Shown: positions 35,445 to 36,777 of the stretch, in pieces
Numbering within the stretch: position 1 is the first letter of the stretch
Layout: every line of letters starts with the position of its first letter
Origin: CALXSC01 sp035470525
GTDB taxonomy: Bacteria; Pseudomonadota; Alphaproteobacteria; Rickettsiales; UBA1997
Length of the DNA stretch: 36,777 nucleotides
Assembly (NCBI GenBank): GCA_035470525.1
Contig: DATIQT010000105.1
Location: forward strand, 1 to 36,777
Direction of reading: 5' to 3'
The notes under the pieces: model-generated
Databases searched by the model: none
What the model was told of the DNA's origin: nothing
Seen by the model: the letters and a program-made list of their open reading frames with translations, nothing else
Position numbers and translations under genes: made by a program

Positions 35445-36552
35445 GTATGCCTCCCCATGACATTATCTTTAATTTTAGCATATCTATTTTCATTCTTATA
35501 CTAAAAATTAACGAATTATAGCTTTCAACCAATCCTTTTATATCCATATAATAATATATAATTAATGGCAATATTATTATAAAAAACACTGAAATGAAAT
35601 TAACTAAATTATTTCCAAACTCTGGCATAATTATTCCGTAATCTTCTTTAATTTTTTTTACTTTTTTTACTCTGGAAGATGTTCTTGGGTGGGTTGAGAA
35701 TATTGTAAAATAACCTTGTTCTCCAAAAACAGATAAAGCTTCTGCCATAAGGTTGCCTCCAGATACCATTGCTGATTGTTTATCGCATCTATACTCTCTA
35801 TCTCTGCTAATTTTTAATTGTATAAATTTGTAAATTGATAAAATTATATACTTATAAAAAAATGTTATGATAAAATCTAAAATTTTATAAAAATTTAATA
35901 GCATAAATGATGCTACTGCACCAACAAAAGGTATTAAGCTTAAAATTCTTATTATAACATTAAAAAATGAAATTATTATTTTTGAAACAAAGTTTGTTGC
36001 CATTTCGTTTACTTTTAATAAAAGTCCGGGTAAATAATCTTTGTTTATTAAATGAGACATTTCATGTCCTATTATACATTTTATACAATTTATAAAATAT
36101 TCCCTATCTTTTAATTGTATTAGGTATTCAGTTATTAAGCCTTTAGTGATTACTATATATTGTTTTCCCAAATTTCCAATTGCAAATGCATTAGTTTCAC
36201 CTGAATTTGAAATCATTAATTTTACATTTGGTTTATTAAAACGCATTTTAATTTCTTCAAACGCATCTTCCAATATTTGATAATTTTTAATTTTTTTAAA
36301 TTCTTTTGTACCTTTTATATAATATCTTGTTGAAAATCCAAATAACAAATCAAATAACATAATAACAAGCATCAAACAGCTTACGGTAAAAAATACCAAT
36401 AAAACTATTGTTAATGTTGAATTGGATTTTATATAATCAGTTTTTGTCATCATCAAAGGTATTGCAAAAAACAATAGTGGTGACATTATAATTGCAAAAT
36501 TAAAAATGCTTAAAATATATACGAGAATAAAATTAAGTAATTTGTAGAGCAT
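35419..36552 (-). CDS. M48 family membrane zinc metallopeptidase (HtpX-like)
   Basis: A 377-residue membrane protein with two N-terminal helices (about 8-35 and 47-70), a zinc-protease core with NAFAIGNLGKQYIVITKGLI at 121-140, HEMSH at 163-167, the third ligand Glu253 in SRDREYRCD, then STHPRTSSRV near 290. A hydrophobic stretch (about 185-240) sits between the HExxH helix and Glu253, and one more helix is at about 315-335. HtpX-type enzymes degrade misfolded membrane proteins. The long C-terminal extension past residue 340 is not usual for HtpX (about 290), so it is a family relative and the symbol is left blank. murD overlaps its 3' end by 26 bases. Confidence 0.87.
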   Translation of the reverse strand: MLYKLLNFILVYILSIFNFAIIMSPLLFFAIPLMMTKTDYIKSNSTLTIVLLVFFTVSCLMLVIMLFDLLFGFSTRYYIKGTKEFKKIKNYQILEDAFEEIKMRFNKPNVKLMISNSGETNAFAIGNLGKQYIVITKGLITEYLIQLKDREYFINCIKCIIGHEMSHLINKDYLPGLLLKVNEMATNFVSKIIISFFNVIIRILSLIPFVGAVASFMLLNFYKILDFIITFFYKYIILSIYKFIQLKISRDREYRCDKQSAMVSGGNLMAEALSVFGEQGYFTIFSTHPRTSSRVKKVKKIKEDYGIIMPEFGNNLVNFISVFFIIILPLIIYYYMDIKGLVESYNSLIFSIRMKIDMLKLKIMSWGGILENFKFKK

Positions 36553-36638
36553 ATTTGTAAAATAAAAACCTATAAGTATTTAACAATATTTTTTCTTAAA
36601 AACAAGCATTAAGGTTAAATTACATAAACAAAATTAAA

Positions 36639-36661
36639 TAGACCTCCTGCAAATAAAATTT
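36639..36661. repeat. Half copy of the 13549-13588 palindrome
   Basis: These 23 bases (TAGACCTCCTGCAAATAAAA plus TTT) are identical to 13549-13571, but the right arm is missing and the sequence goes on with TGAACAATTT. Confidence 0.7.
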
Positions 36662-36680
36662 GAACAATTTCAATACTTAT

Positions 36681-36719
36681 AGTAAATCAAATTATAATTT
36701 TAAATAATTTTCCTCAAAA
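36681..36719. repeat. Dispersed AT-rich repeat, copy 2
   Basis: Second copy of the repeat at 144-183, one base shorter in the A-run. No gene is seen from 36553 to the end of the window. Confidence 0.6.
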
Positions 36720-36777
36720 TTCTAATTTCTACTTCAAATACTTGTTTCCAACCGCTCGTTCCTCGCGGGGAAGGTGT

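Overview
The window is a gene-dense, very AT-rich bacterial chromosome segment using the standard bacterial code. It most resembles an alphaproteobacterium of the Rickettsiales type. A 23S-5S rRNA pair has its own promoters and no 16S gene in front of it, which is the split arrangement known from Rickettsiales. Two isolated genes match gene-transfer-agent or phage families of alphaproteobacteria (DUF3168 and DUF2793). The rest is a Gram-negative core set: bamA, xseA, mfd, msbA, recR, murD and dusB. The placement is inference; no phylogeny was run.

Layout. 1-300: edge with repeats. 299-3798 (minus): tRNA-Glu, bamA and an M23 peptidase, read in one direction from a promoter at 3809-3836. 3893-6000: DUF3168 phage-type gene, a small XRE regulator and convergent xseA. 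6167-6243: tRNA-Ala. 6383-12302 (plus): a six-gene GDP-mannose-derived sugar and glycosyltransferase operon (manC, GT4, gmd, cupin, SDR, GT4). 12314-13444 (minus): DUF2793 tail-fibre or spike-like gene. 13451-13971: a gene-free stretch packed with palindromes. 13972-15040: XRE regulator divergent from an outer-membrane barrel protein, with paired operator-like sites between them. 15067-18757: an island between two copies of one hairpin repeat. It holds a small unknown ORF, a structured minus-strand RNA with an intrinsic terminator, an ATP-grasp ligase-like gene and an M14 AstE/AspA-type hydrolase. 18777-22185 (minus): 5S and 23S rRNA with terminator, processing stems and two tandem promoters. 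22361-22567: a MITE-like element. 22639-32826 (plus): guaD-like deaminase, AsmA/DUF3971 protein, (tRNA-Cys on minus), an N-terminally short mfd, msbA, DUF374 acyltransferase, ilvH and dusB. 32895-33537: a second, composite MITE-like element whose end supplies the recR stop codon. 33535-36552 (minus): recR, murD and an M48 HtpX-like protease. 36553-36777: repeats.

How it fits together. Much of the window serves the cell envelope: BamA inserts outer-membrane proteins, MsbA and the DUF374 acyltransferase belong to lipid A and lipid handling, the AsmA-like protein to envelope lipid homeostasis, MurD and the M23 protein to peptidoglycan, and the sugar operon to surface polysaccharide. The items least explained by known biology are the structured RNA at 15408-15602, whose competing helices overlap its terminator, the neighbouring ATP-grasp/M14 pair, the Mfd lacking its UvrB-like module, and the several families of short hairpin or inverted-repeat elements filling most gaps.
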